Assembly (NCBI GenBank): GCA_030604405.1
Contig: JAUVVY010000030.1
Location: 1-50,073 of the forward strand
Reading direction: 5' to 3'
DNA: 50,073 nucleotides
Source: a bacterium
GTDB lineage: Bacteria > Armatimonadota > Zipacnadia > Zipacnadales > UBA11051
In this document: positions 42,450 to 50,073 of the stretch, one piece after another
How positions within the stretch are numbered: position 1 is the stretch's first letter
Layout: each line of letters starts with the position of its first letter
Notes under the pieces: generated by a model
What the model was told of the DNA's origin: nothing
The model's input: the letters and a program-made list of their open reading frames with translations, nothing else
Databases searched by the model: none
Made by a program: the position numbers and the translations under genes

Positions 42450-44327
42450 ATGAAGCGTTCGCATTTAGTCGGATATCTGTTCGTGCTGCCGGCGCTGCTG
42501 GTATTCGCGGCGTATGTCGCGTACCCGCTGCTGCATACCGTGCTGCTGTCCGCCTACTCCTGGAGCCCGGTCAATCCGGTCAAGGTCTATCGCGGGCTGG
42601 GCAATTTCGCCGAGCTCTTCCAGGATCCCAACTTCGGCGTGGCGCTGCGCAACAACACCTACTTCATCGCCCTGTCACTGGCCGTGCAATTGCCCCTGGC
42701 GCTGCTGCTGGGGGTCGGTCTCAACTCCACGCTGCGCCGGCATCATATCCTGCGCACGATCTTCTTCTCCCCCTTTGTGGTCCCGGTCGTGGCCGTCGGG
42801 CTGGTCTGGCAGCTTATCTACGAGCCGAATTTCGGCGCACTCAACGCGCTGCTTGAGGCGGTCGGCCTCGATACGCTGACCATCGGCTGGCTCGGCGGCC
42901 CCGTCGTGGCGATCTTTGCAATAATCGCAGTGTCCTGCTGGCGCTACACCGGCTTTCACATGATGATTCTGCTGGCAGGCCTGCAGGCGATCCCTGACGA
43001 GCTTTACGAGGCCGCGCGCATTGACGGCGCCAGCGGCTGGCAGCAGTTCGTGCATATTACTCTGCCGTCGCTGCGGCGAATCCTGCTGGTGGATGCGCTG
43101 CTGATTACGGTCGGCTCGGTGAAGATATTTGACCTGGTGCAGGTGATGACTGCGGGCGGACCGGGCTATGCATCTGACGTGCTGGCAACATTCATGTACA
43201 AGTCGGCGTTCACTTTCGACCGGATGGGCTATTCAGCGGCCATCGCAGTTATCATGCTGGTGCTGACGCTGCTGCTGACCGTGGTGTATATCCGGCTGAC
43301 AAGCCGCGAGGAATCTACACCTGGCAGCGCCGGACACAGGCGCTATCTTGCGGCCACAATAGTCGCAGGCCTGGCACTGGTAATCGTGCTCGTGGCGTAT
43401 TACCGGGGTTGGACATCGGCGGGCAGGCACGCAGCCTTCATTGCAGGGCTGGCGGCGGCGGTCGTGCTGTTGTGCGGGCTTATCCGCAGCCTCAGTAATC
43501 TCATTGAACTGCTGCCGCGACGAGTCGTAGCCGGCGTACGGGACGCTGCACTTGGCATTGTTGCGACGATATTCTTCCTGCCGATTCTGTGGTCGCTGCT
43601 GAGTGCGCTGAAGCCGCACAATGAGCTTTTGCTCAGCCCCTGGTCGCTGCCGCAGCACTGGGCATGGGAGAATTTTGCCGCGGCCTGGAAAAGTGGCGTC
43701 GGGCTATTCTTCCTCAACAGCGTCGCGGTCACCACGGTGGCGGTCCTCGTGATGCTGGCGCTGGCGGCACCGACGGCGTATGCGCTGGCGAGGCTGCGTC
43801 TGTGGGGCGGGCCGGTGATCTTCGGCCTGATACTCGGAGGGCTGCTGGTACCCGTTCATGCCGCGCTGCTGCCGCTCTACCAGCTTAACAACAGTCTCGG
43901 CATCACCGATTATGCGGCGATTCTCGGCCCCTACATCGCCTTTTGCATTCCGCTATCGGTGCTGCTGCTGCGCGCATATTTCGCCGGCGTGCCGCAGGAA
44001 CTGATGGATGCGGCGCAGATGGACGGGGCAAGCCATCTGCGGATTCTATGGTCGGTCTTTGTGCCGATAGCACGCCCGGCGCTGGCGACAGTGGCGATCT
44101 TTCAGGCCGCATGGGTATGGAACGAGCTGCTGTTTGCGCTGGTGTTTATCGTGAACAAGTCGCACATGACGCTGCCCGTGGGCCTGCTGACCTTCCAGGG
44201 GGAACACTCGACCAACTGGGCAGTGGTGATGGCCGGGGTGGTGATGACGATTGTGCCGGTGCTGGCGCTGTACTTCATCTTCCAGCGCCACGTGGTCAAG
44301 GGCCTCACCGCCGGCGCGGTGAGGTAG
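42450..44327 (+). CDS. Fused ABC sugar permease (MalF-type joined to MalG-type)
   Basis: 625 residues containing two complete binding-protein-dependent permease domains that are normally separate proteins of about 290. The first (about 1-285) is UgpA/MalF-like: GYLFVLPALLVFAAYVAYPL at the start and EAA loop EAARIDGASGWQQFVHITLP (about 187). The second (about 350-625) is UgpE/MalG-like: FFLPILWSLLSALKPHNELL, then EAA loop MDAAQMDGASHLRILWSVFV (about 519) and NWAVVMAGVVMTIVPVL. The linker carries extra hydrophobic segments (AATIVAGLALVIVLVAYYRG, AAFIAGLAAAVVLLCGLI). One reading frame, no stop, so the fusion is real in this sequence. No ATPase subunit is nearby; a shared MsmX-like ATPase elsewhere is likely. 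The ATG at 42450 begins the first domain; the ribosome site is weak. Confidence 0.93.
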   Translation: MKRSHLVGYLFVLPALLVFAAYVAYPLLHTVLLSAYSWSPVNPVKVYRGLGNFAELFQDPNFGVALRNNTYFIALSLAVQLPLALLLGVGLNSTLRRHHILRTIFFSPFVVPVVAVGLVWQLIYEPNFGALNALLEAVGLDTLTIGWLGGPVVAIFAIIAVSCWRYTGFHMMILLAGLQAIPDELYEAARIDGASGWQQFVHITLPSLRRILLVDALLITVGSVKIFDLVQVMTAGGPGYASDVLATFMYKSAFTFDRMGYSAAIAVIMLVLTLLLTVVYIRLTSREESTPGSAGHRRYLAATIVAGLALVIVLVAYYRGWTSAGRHAAFIAGLAAAVVLLCGLIRSLSNLIELLPRRVVAGVRDAALGIVATIFFLPILWSLLSALKPHNELLLSPWSLPQHWAWENFAAAWKSGVGLFFLNSVAVTTVAVLVMLALAAPTAYALARLRLWGGPVIFGLILGGLLVPVHAALLPLYQLNNSLGITDYAAILGPYIAFCIPLSVLLLRAYFAGVPQELMDAAQMDGASHLRILWSVFVPIARPALATVAIFQAAWVWNELLFALVFIVNKSHMTLPVGLLTFQGEHSTNWAVVMAGVVMTIVPVLALYFIFQRHVVKGLTAGAVR

Positions 44328-44403
44328 AGGGGAAGGGCCAGACTGAGGCGGCGACAGATCTGTTGGCGACAGCAATCAACAGACCAATTGCGGAGATAGT
44401 GTA

Positions 44404-45408
44404 ATGGCGAAGCTGCACGATGCGACCCGCGAGGGTCAGGTTGACGAAGTCAGACTCCTGATAGCGGAGGGGGCCGATGTCAACGCCCCAGACAGATTTG
44501 GCGACACTCCGTTGCACCGTGCTGCGGACGAGGGTTACGCTGAGGTCGCAAGCCTCCTACTGGACAACGGTGCTGAGGTTGACGGCCGGGACGATAGAGC
44601 CCAGACACCATTGCATAACGCAGCATCTGGGGGGCACGCTGACGTGGCCAGAGCCCTATTGCACTACCAAGCCGATGTCAACGCTCCAGATAGCTTTGGC
44701 GACACTCCGCTGCACGATGCAGCAGAGGAAGGGCGTGCGGAGGTGGCCAAGGTGCTGCTCGCCGCGGGCGCAGAGATCAACGCCGGGAACTGCATTGGTT
44801 GGACGCCGCTACACAGGGCGGCCAATCGCGGCCGGGTTGATATGGCCAGGACGCTTTTGGACGCAGGCGCTGATGTCAACGCACGGTGTGGGGCTGGCTG
44901 GACGCCGTTACATAATGCCGCTGACGTCAACGCCGCTGACGTCGCCCGGCTACTATTGGACGAGGGCGCCGACATCAACGCCAAGGACGACGAGGGCTGG
45001 ACCCCGCTGCACAATGCGGCTTACGCCCACTCCATCGAGACCGCCAAGTTCCTGTTGGCAGAGGGTGCGGAAGTGGACCCGAGAAGAAGCGATGGCGTGA
45101 CGCCGCTGCATCAGGCGGCATCCAGCGGCCGCTACGAGATCGCAAAGCTGCTGCTGGACAAAGGCGCGCAAGTTGACGCGCGAGACAATGAGGGCTGGAC
45201 ACCGCTACACATTGCGGCATTCGCGGATCGCGTGGCGATAGCGAAACTCCTGCTGGACGAGAGTGCCGATGTGAATGCTGAGGACAATGATGGCAATACC
45301 CCACTGGACGCCGCATTTCATAAAAACAGCCCAACTGTGGGCGATCCCAAGGTAGAGCCAGTTCTTCGCGACCACGGGGCGAAATCTTCAGACAGCAAGA
45401 AAGCGTAG
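44404..45408 (+). CDS. Ankyrin-repeat protein
   Basis: 334 residues made almost wholly of about ten ankyrin repeats of 33 residues, with the consensus G-x-TPLH-x-AA...A-x-LLL-x-x-GA-x-V-x-A (DTPLHRAADEGYAEVASLLL, GWTPLHRAANRGRVDMARTL, GWTPLHIAAFADRVAIAKLL). No signal peptide, membrane helix or enzyme domain, so a cytoplasmic protein-binding role is likely. The ATG has GGAG ten bases upstream. The repeat units are similar at DNA level (GGCTGGACGCCGTTACA-like runs), so copy number could vary by recombination. It follows the permease by 76 bases; a functional link is not evident. Confidence 0.92.
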   Translation: MAKLHDATREGQVDEVRLLIAEGADVNAPDRFGDTPLHRAADEGYAEVASLLLDNGAEVDGRDDRAQTPLHNAASGGHADVARALLHYQADVNAPDSFGDTPLHDAAEEGRAEVAKVLLAAGAEINAGNCIGWTPLHRAANRGRVDMARTLLDAGADVNARCGAGWTPLHNAADVNAADVARLLLDEGADINAKDDEGWTPLHNAAYAHSIETAKFLLAEGAEVDPRRSDGVTPLHQAASSGRYEIAKLLLDKGAQVDARDNEGWTPLHIAAFADRVAIAKLLLDESADVNAEDNDGNTPLDAAFHKNSPTVGDPKVEPVLRDHGAKSSDSKKA

Positions 45409-45508
45409 CGCTCGGCCACGTTTACACTACCACCAGCGGGCTCCTCCAACGGCAGCACAATCTGCAATCGGAGTCCCGTGCAAAGGTCGAAACTCCTTTT
45501 AGGATTAG

Positions 45509-45540
45509 AAATCTGCATAACTCAGAGTAGAAACCCCCGC
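45509..45540. repeat. Solo terminus of the intergenic element family
   Basis: AAATCTGCATAACTCAGAG then TAGAAACCCCCGC matches the terminal repeat at 8021-8052 (inverted) and 4871-4905. No partner end was found within the adjoining non-coding bases, so this is a one-ended copy between the convergent ankyrin and regulator genes. Confidence 0.6.
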
Positions 45541-45579
45541 CTTCGCCAAGCCTACCGCCGACAAGCCTGTGACAGGCGA

Positions 45580-46233
45580 CTATACTGCCGGTGCATCATC
45601 AGCGTCGTGGCCGCTGAACTTTTCGCGGGCGCGGCGCTCCCCGATATCCTCCGGCCACTCGGCCAGCAGGCTGCAGAAGGCCGCCAGGCACGCCAGAGCG
45701 ACCTTGCCGCGTGTGGATAGCGCAAAGCGGCCCTGGCTGATGCGCGCGATGTAGCCGGCCTCGGCCAGCCTGGACAGATGGTGATAGAACTGTCCGCCAC
45801 TCATGCCGGTCGCTTTCTGCAGATCGCCGGTGGTCGAAACCCCGACAGCCAACTGCCTGACCAGTTCGACGCGGCGGGGATTGCCCAGCGGCTCCAGGAA
45901 CCTGACGATGTCGTCATCCGGCAGGTCTGCGAAGCCGCCCCAAGCGGCGATCTTGTGCCAGCGGCTTGTGGCCTGCTGTTGCACAATACCGGCGATGAGT
46001 ACGCCTATGCCTTCGCCGGCGGGCAAGAGCCGGCGCAGTTGGGCCTCGATGCGGTCCAGTTCGACCGGTTCGCCCATCTGCACCGCAGTGCGTTCGGCCA
46101 TGTCCTCAACGACACCGGCGAGGGACAACTGTGAAGCAGGCTGCGGTCTGCCAGCCCCCACCAGGCCGGCAACGGTTTCACGCAGCGATCGCACCTCATC
46201 TATCAGCCTTTGCAGATCGCGCTCGGCATCCAT
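45580..46233 (-). CDS. Winged-helix transcriptional regulator (ArsR-like)
   Basis: 217 residues. An N-terminal coiled coil (LQRLIDEVRSLRETVAGLV) and a middle region are followed by a winged helix at about 120-190: FLEPLGNPRRVELVRQLAVG, then STTGDLQKATGMSGGQFYHH with a recognition helix, then LSRLAEAGYIARISQGRFAL as the wing. This resembles ArsR-family repressors, but the long N-terminal part is unusual and no metal-binding cysteines are seen. The ATG at 46233 follows GGGAGG at six bases, which rules out the longer frame to 46257. It is divergent from the exported protein gene at 46538, a plausible target. Confidence 0.82.
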   Translation of the reverse strand: MDAERDLQRLIDEVRSLRETVAGLVGAGRPQPASQLSLAGVVEDMAERTAVQMGEPVELDRIEAQLRRLLPAGEGIGVLIAGIVQQQATSRWHKIAAWGGFADLPDDDIVRFLEPLGNPRRVELVRQLAVGVSTTGDLQKATGMSGGQFYHHLSRLAEAGYIARISQGRFALSTRGKVALACLAAFCSLLAEWPEDIGERRAREKFSGHDADDAPAV

Positions 46234-46537
46234 CGCAAACCTCCCGTAGTGCGCCATGCCCCCCAGTACCTTTCTCCGTGGTTGTGCGTTCTCCTCTGTC
46301 AGATGGTGGCAATATCAGTTGATTCCGTATGGGCCGAAGTAGCTTGCAGCGGCCGCCACGCGGCTCGCCGCGGCAGCGCAGAGACATCCTGCCGCTGCAG
46401 TTGTCGAAATCCTCAGAGCGCATTCTTCGGCCTGGCATGGGAGAATCTTTGCGTTTTGTGATAGAATACCCGGGATACGCTGCCAAGTAGCTTGGCTGGC
46501 GATCCGCTATCGTGAAAGGGGCTTAGGCCGCACGATC
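46234..46537. other. Divergent non-coding region, regulator / exported protein
   Basis: 304 bases without a gene. The only site I can support is an extended -10 (46459-46467) facing the gene at 46538. I see no clear operator. Confidence 0.5.
46459..46467 (+). promoter_or_regulatory. Extended -10 promoter element
   Basis: TG-A-TAGAAT (46459-46467), five of six to the -10 consensus with the extended TG; no convincing -35. It would start a message about 65 bases before the gene at 46538. Confidence 0.4.
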
Positions 46538-48472
46538 ATGGCAAATATAGGAAGAATCTCATTTGTAGGTATCGCCCTCGTGCTCGTACTGACGGCGGGC
46601 TTATGTACATCTGTCGCCCGGGCCGCAGAGATAGACGCAGGTGTTGTCGCCGGAGTAGCGGCATACGGGCAGGCCAATTTCGACAAGACTACGGGTCTGG
46701 TCAGGGACGCTGCGGGGCAGCCTAACCTGGCGGAAAGCTCGCCCGGCTATCTGGCGGCACTGCTCATCCAGGGCGGCCACGGCGAACAGGCGCAGGCCCT
46801 GGTGCGGGCGATACTGGCCAACCAGGATACGCAAGACGGCTCGCAGACCATAGGCTATTTCCGCTGGTACGGGGGACAAGGTCAGCCTTTTTCCTACGAT
46901 GCCACGCTTTACGCGCTCCCGCCACTGGCGTGGGTGCTGCAGAATTACCGACAGGAACTGGGCAGTGAGGCTGATGCGCTGGCCGGGGCGCTGAATCAGG
47001 CGGTAGGAGCAATCCAGCGCAATCTGGTCGAGCCGCACAACGAGGCCTACCTGATGCTGCAGGCGGCTGCGCGCGCCTCTGCAGGAGCCGCACTGGACAA
47101 GCCCGCCTGGGTCTCCAGCGCGCTGTCGCAGGTGCGCTCGTGGCTGAACCTGGTCAAGTCCCACGGGCTTCCGGAAGGCCATTCGCCGACCTTCGACTGC
47201 CTGCGGCTGGCCAGTCTGCTGTGGGTGCAGAACTCTCTGTCGCAGCCTTCTGCAGAGCTGACCGCGGCGATCCGACTGGCGCGCGCCGATGTGGGAATGC
47301 GGCTGTGGGCGCCGCGGTATAAACTGGCCGGCGCCATGTACCGCAGCTTTCCGTCTGATTACCTCCGCAGCGCCGGAGTGTCCGGCTATGCGCTGGCCAG
47401 GTACTTTGGTATCGGCGCAATAGCGCATCCGGAACCGTTTGCCATGTATTTTGTTTTACCCGCCGCCGGGGAGCCGGTTGCCCCCCCACGGCTGGAAATG
47501 CCTTACCACATCAACACGCGCGCCGATGCGCCCACCAGTGTGACGGCGACGACTACCTTTGTTGCGCCGGAATTCTCGCTGGGCACGATGTCTGGGACGC
47601 TGCAAGCAAGCTCGGTGGCTGTACTGATCTGCTTCGCCGAGCATGGCACCACCGGCCCGACGGCCTACACCCGGAGCTACCCGGCGCCGGCGCATGTAAG
47701 CTCGATTCAGAGCGAGGGGATGGCGCTGTGCAGCTTTGATTTCGACAACGTCGGATTCGGCAGAAGCCTGCAGGCGTATGTGACGCTGGTGCTGGGCAAC
47801 GCCTCTGACATCGAAAGCATTGTAGTTCGCGGCGGGGAATGGAACCGCGAGCCGACCGGCCTGGCGCAACTCGAAACGATGGCTCTGGCGACTCGCGGCT
47901 GCTATGTCGGCATAGTCGTCGGCCGGTGCGGGCCCGCAGAAAGCGCGATCGAGCGGCGTGTCAAGCCCGGAGATCTGCACTGGGTCGGCCAGGGCGATTT
48001 CAGCCGGTTGGTCCTGACCATTTACGGCCGGCAGGCGGAATACACTCTGAAGTGGCCGCTGCATGATGTCAGGGTTGTCTTCGGGCTGTGCGTGGTGCCG
48101 CAGTCGCAGTACCCGTCACTGGCAGACTTCGCAGCCGAATTCGGCAGAGCGCGCATCCGGCAGGAACTGAAGCCGCTAAAGCAAAGGGTGGGCGACAAAG
48201 ACGATGAATCGAAGCGGATGCCCACCGAGGGTATCATCCCCGAGCCGAAGCCGAAGAGCGATATACAGTACCGCCATCTGCTAAAGCACACAGTAGAACT
48301 GCAGGCAATGGGCAGCGTGCTACAGTTGACCGAGGACATGCGCGCCGGAGAACTGCTCGGCACCGCCATCAACGGCACCGAGACCAGCACCGGGTACCTG
48401 TGGTCAGCGCCGACATTCGAATATGCGGCGGGAGTGGATCTGGCTGCGGCGTTGGCGGCTGCTGGATACTGA
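46538..48472 (+). CDS. Exported protein with helical-toroid-like N-terminal half
   Basis: 644 residues. Signal peptide (GRISFVGIALVLVLTAGLCT, cut after VARA). Residues about 35-290 look like an alpha-toroid with repeated helices and aromatic/Gly-rich loops (GYFRWYGGQGQPFSYDATLY, ALPPLAWVLQNYRQELGSEA), the build of glycosidase or polysaccharide-lyase barrels. The second half is beta-rich. No catalytic motif can be named, so enzyme activity is inference from fold type only. A strong intrinsic terminator (48498-48525) ends its transcript. The ribosome site is weak. Confidence 0.75.
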   Translation: MANIGRISFVGIALVLVLTAGLCTSVARAAEIDAGVVAGVAAYGQANFDKTTGLVRDAAGQPNLAESSPGYLAALLIQGGHGEQAQALVRAILANQDTQDGSQTIGYFRWYGGQGQPFSYDATLYALPPLAWVLQNYRQELGSEADALAGALNQAVGAIQRNLVEPHNEAYLMLQAAARASAGAALDKPAWVSSALSQVRSWLNLVKSHGLPEGHSPTFDCLRLASLLWVQNSLSQPSAELTAAIRLARADVGMRLWAPRYKLAGAMYRSFPSDYLRSAGVSGYALARYFGIGAIAHPEPFAMYFVLPAAGEPVAPPRLEMPYHINTRADAPTSVTATTTFVAPEFSLGTMSGTLQASSVAVLICFAEHGTTGPTAYTRSYPAPAHVSSIQSEGMALCSFDFDNVGFGRSLQAYVTLVLGNASDIESIVVRGGEWNREPTGLAQLETMALATRGCYVGIVVGRCGPAESAIERRVKPGDLHWVGQGDFSRLVLTIYGRQAEYTLKWPLHDVRVVFGLCVVPQSQYPSLADFAAEFGRARIRQELKPLKQRVGDKDDESKRMPTEGIIPEPKPKSDIQYRHLLKHTVELQAMGSVLQLTEDMRAGELLGTAINGTETSTGYLWSAPTFEYAAGVDLAAALAAAGY

Positions 48473-48497
48473 GGGGCAGTATAGCGAAGAATACAAT

Positions 48498-48525
48498 AGG
48501 GCCGGTGGTTGCCGGCCCTCTTTTT
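48498..48525 (+). terminator. Intrinsic terminator after the gene at 46538-48472
   Basis: Perfect eight-base stem AGGGCCGG / CCGGCCCT with a TGGTTG loop, followed by CTTTTTC. It is 26 bases after the stop codon. Confidence 0.88.
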
Positions 48526-48565
48526 CGTTTACGCAATTGTTTCCTGCGGCAGTTGGGTCGAGGCG

Positions 48566-48796
48566 CTAGATAGGTGGGGGTGGGGGTGGTTGGATGACGC
48601 TGCCGCCGTCGTCGCCATCGGGTGGAGGCGGAGGCGTGATTGTGCCGCCGTTGCCGCCGTCGTCGTCCGGCGGATCGTATATGTCGGGTTGGTCGCCATC
48701 GGAGCCGTTGTCAGGGCCCGAGCCGCCACCACAGCCGCCGGCCAGTATGCAAAATGACATGATTATTACTGAGATAAGCAGATATCGCAGAATCAT
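48566..48796 (-). CDS. Small lipoprotein with Pro/Asp/Gly-rich tail
   Basis: 76 residues. Lipoprotein signal (LRYLLISVIIMSFCILAGGC) followed by a low-complexity tail of Gly, Asp and Pro with proline runs (TITPPPPPDGDDGG, VIQPPPPPPI). The ATG has GGGAGG eight bases upstream, which supports translation. The tail could be a flexible wall or surface spacer. No family recognised; the proline tracts are encoded by repeats that could slip. Confidence 0.7.
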   Translation of the reverse strand: MILRYLLISVIIMSFCILAGGCGGGSGPDNGSDGDQPDIYDPPDDDGGNGGTITPPPPPDGDDGGSVIQPPPPPPI

Positions 48797-48866
48797 CTTA
48801 ACATCCTCCCGTGCGCTTCCGTTTATTACTGCTCGATTATAACCGCAAAAGCCTGATCCGCGCAAT

Positions 48867-49982
48867 CTATTCGCCAGCACACGCAACCAGCGGCATACGA
48901 ATCAGTTTTCCCCGCTCAGATAGTACGTACGCGGCCGGCCTGCCGGCGAACCGGCCGATATCCCATGCGACCGGCCGCGGCATCTGCCGGGTCTGGTAGC
49001 GTGGCTCCAGCCTCGCAAGCGAGTTTTTCGGCCATTGCGGCACCCCTAGCCCGACGATTTGACCGCACTGGCCGCCCAGCCAGACGTAGAGGGCTGTCTC
49101 CCCATCCGTGGCCTGCGCATGCTTGATAGTATCGCCGAACGGGGCCGGAGTGCTCTGCGCAATTCCCTCCATCACAAAGCCACGCCACCGATAGATGGTT
49201 ATTTGACGCTGTCCACCACGAGTTAGTTCCAAGGCGCAAACTTCATCGGAAGGGTTTTCGGGACAGACATCCGCAAACGTGGCGGCCACGTACGGCTGCG
49301 AAAAGCTGCTACCCTTCCACACCGCAACCAGCCGCTCGCCTTCGAGGCGGTAAATCCACGGCCGCAAGCGCACAACCGGCTCCAGTATTGCACTCTTATA
49401 GACACCGATCAGTACGCAGCAGTGGCCCTCAAGGTTGCCCACAGTCAGGGACTGGGGATTCATCTGAGGGCTGATGCCGTCCCAGAGTTTGCGGCAGTAT
49501 GGAAACAACTCCCACAGCGACACTTGCGCGGCCTTGAGCACTCCGCCAACGTATTCGCCGCCTGAGATCACAGCAAGGCGGTTGGCCCCGAGGCCGGTAG
49601 CAGTGCGGACATTGTGGGGGCCAGCGCCGAGAAGAGCACAATCCGGTGTGCGGCCGGTCTGTGTCAAGAGGCAGGTCTCCCCGCCGCCGAGCAGGACAAC
49701 GCCGCACGGATCAATCCACGCCAGTGCCTCCGCCTTAACACGGCCGCAAGCGGAAAACTCGCTCTGTCTGCCATCTGTGTCAAGCAACCGCAGCTTGCCG
49801 CCGTTCTCCCATGTCGCCACGGCCGCTACCGAACTGCCAACATCACCAGACACGGCCAGCAACTGCGCAGCCGCTGCTGGTCGCGAGCAAAGCTGGCAGG
49901 CAAGGCCGATCACAACAGCGGCAGGCAGGACAGCGACCTGGGCTGAAACTGTAGTTATGCAAATTTTGTAGGTTCTATGCAC
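48867..49982 (-). CDS. Exported protein of unknown function, possible beta-propeller
   Basis: About 371 residues. After a hydrophobic, probably signal-like segment (VAVLPAAVVIGLACQL then PAAAAQ) the chain shows repeated short beta segments (LLAVSGDVGSSVAAVATWEN, LAVISGGEYVGGVLKAAQVS, WIYRLEGERLVAVWKGSSFS) suggestive of a beta-propeller or FG-GAP-like fold; no motif is certain. The start is unresolved: GTGs at 49982 and 49913 and a TTG at 49997 have no good ribosome site, and the element terminus at 49932-49966 lies inside the first codons. If the GTG at 49982 is used, it overlaps the stop of the upstream gene by eight bases. Confidence 0.6.
   Translation of the reverse strand: MHRTYKICITTVSAQVAVLPAAVVIGLACQLCSRPAAAAQLLAVSGDVGSSVAAVATWENGGKLRLLDTDGRQSEFSACGRVKAEALAWIDPCGVVLLGGGETCLLTQTGRTPDCALLGAGPHNVRTATGLGANRLAVISGGEYVGGVLKAAQVSLWELFPYCRKLWDGISPQMNPQSLTVGNLEGHCCVLIGVYKSAILEPVVRLRPWIYRLEGERLVAVWKGSSFSQPYVAATFADVCPENPSDEVCALELTRGGQRQITIYRWRGFVMEGIAQSTPAPFGDTIKHAQATDGETALYVWLGGQCGQIVGLGVPQWPKNSLARLEPRYQTRQMPRPVAWDIGRFAGRPAAYVLSERGKLIRMPLVACAGE
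49932..49966. repeat. Terminus of the intergenic element family at a gene start
   Basis: GGGCTGAAACTG then TAGTTATGCAAATTT is close to the left end at 8021-8052. Any partner end would lie outside the window or is lost. It sits just downstream of a stop codon and within the apparent 5' end of the gene at 48867-49982. Confidence 0.65.
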
Positions 49983-50073
49983 AGCCGGCGGCAGCAAAGA
50001 CTTGGTCGATATCGTTGGTCGTTTCGTAAATCTTGATTAGAGCTCGCAGTTTTTCGCGCTCGGCCTCTTTTTG
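49975..50073 (-). CDS. C-terminal end of a gene running in from the right edge
   Basis: An open minus-strand frame enters from the right edge and stops at TAG (49975-49977). Its 32 visible residues include EREKLRALIKIYETTNDI and end in FAAAGCA: charged helix, then an Ala-rich end. Composition looks coding, but the fragment is too short to name. Confidence 0.5.
   Translation of the reverse strand, partial: QKEAEREKLRALIKIYETTNDIDQVFAAAGCA

Overview
The window is high-GC DNA from a diderm (Gram-negative-type) bacterium. Evidence for two membranes is an LptC/LptA pair, a long Gly/Tyr-rich outer-membrane barrel candidate, a heptose-kinase homologue (rfaE1) and several lipobox lipoproteins. I cannot name the organism. 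Scattered his genes, non-heme URO-D proteins in an operon, a C-terminal FlgD/T9SS-like sorting domain and many intergenic hairpin repeats suggest an uncultivated or poorly studied phylum (Armatimonadota-like lineages come to mind); that is inference only. I saw no rRNA, tRNA, CRISPR array, IS transposase or prophage.

Layout. 1-874: end of an acidic coiled-coil gene. 1117-4632: dnaE. 4977-8813: hisD, hisB, hisA and hisI, with three gaps (before hisD, before hisA, before hisI) filled by a repeat family. 8821-11604: exported TPR protein. 11663-16198 (minus): smc-ftsY. 16296-16628 (minus): small zinc-ribbon membrane protein with a near-consensus promoter and a 67-base leader hairpin. 16833-21797 (minus): five tightly packed genes (AMP-forming ligase, membrane-anchored protein, URO-D protein, RsmC-type methyltransferase, second URO-D protein). 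21971-23699: PAP2 phosphatase and rfaE1. 23742-28584: a 1335-aa P-loop ATPase of BrxC/PglY-like build, divergent from a hicB-hicA toxin-antitoxin pair through back-to-back promoters. 28867-29835: trpS. 29855-40045 (minus): a six-gene envelope operon (1143-aa barrel, 996-aa secreted protein, two lipoproteins, LptC, LptA). 40615-44327: sugar-type ABC importer with both permeases fused in one chain. 44404-45408: ankyrin-repeat protein. 45580-46233 (minus): winged-helix regulator. 46538-50073: exported proteins of unknown function and a partial gene at the right edge.

Most worth following up: (i) the ATPase plus HicBA locus as a possible small defence unit; (ii) the envelope operon, which pairs an outer-membrane barrel carrying SprA-like motifs with a protein ending in a T9SS/FlgD-like sorting domain, next to Lpt genes; (iii) a family of non-coding intergenic elements, some with terminal inverted repeats, whose hairpin arms are conserved while their tips vary but stay paired; (iv) the fused ABC permease; (v) an apparent ATT start codon on the AMP-forming ligase. 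All family assignments come from motif recognition by eye; no database search was possible.
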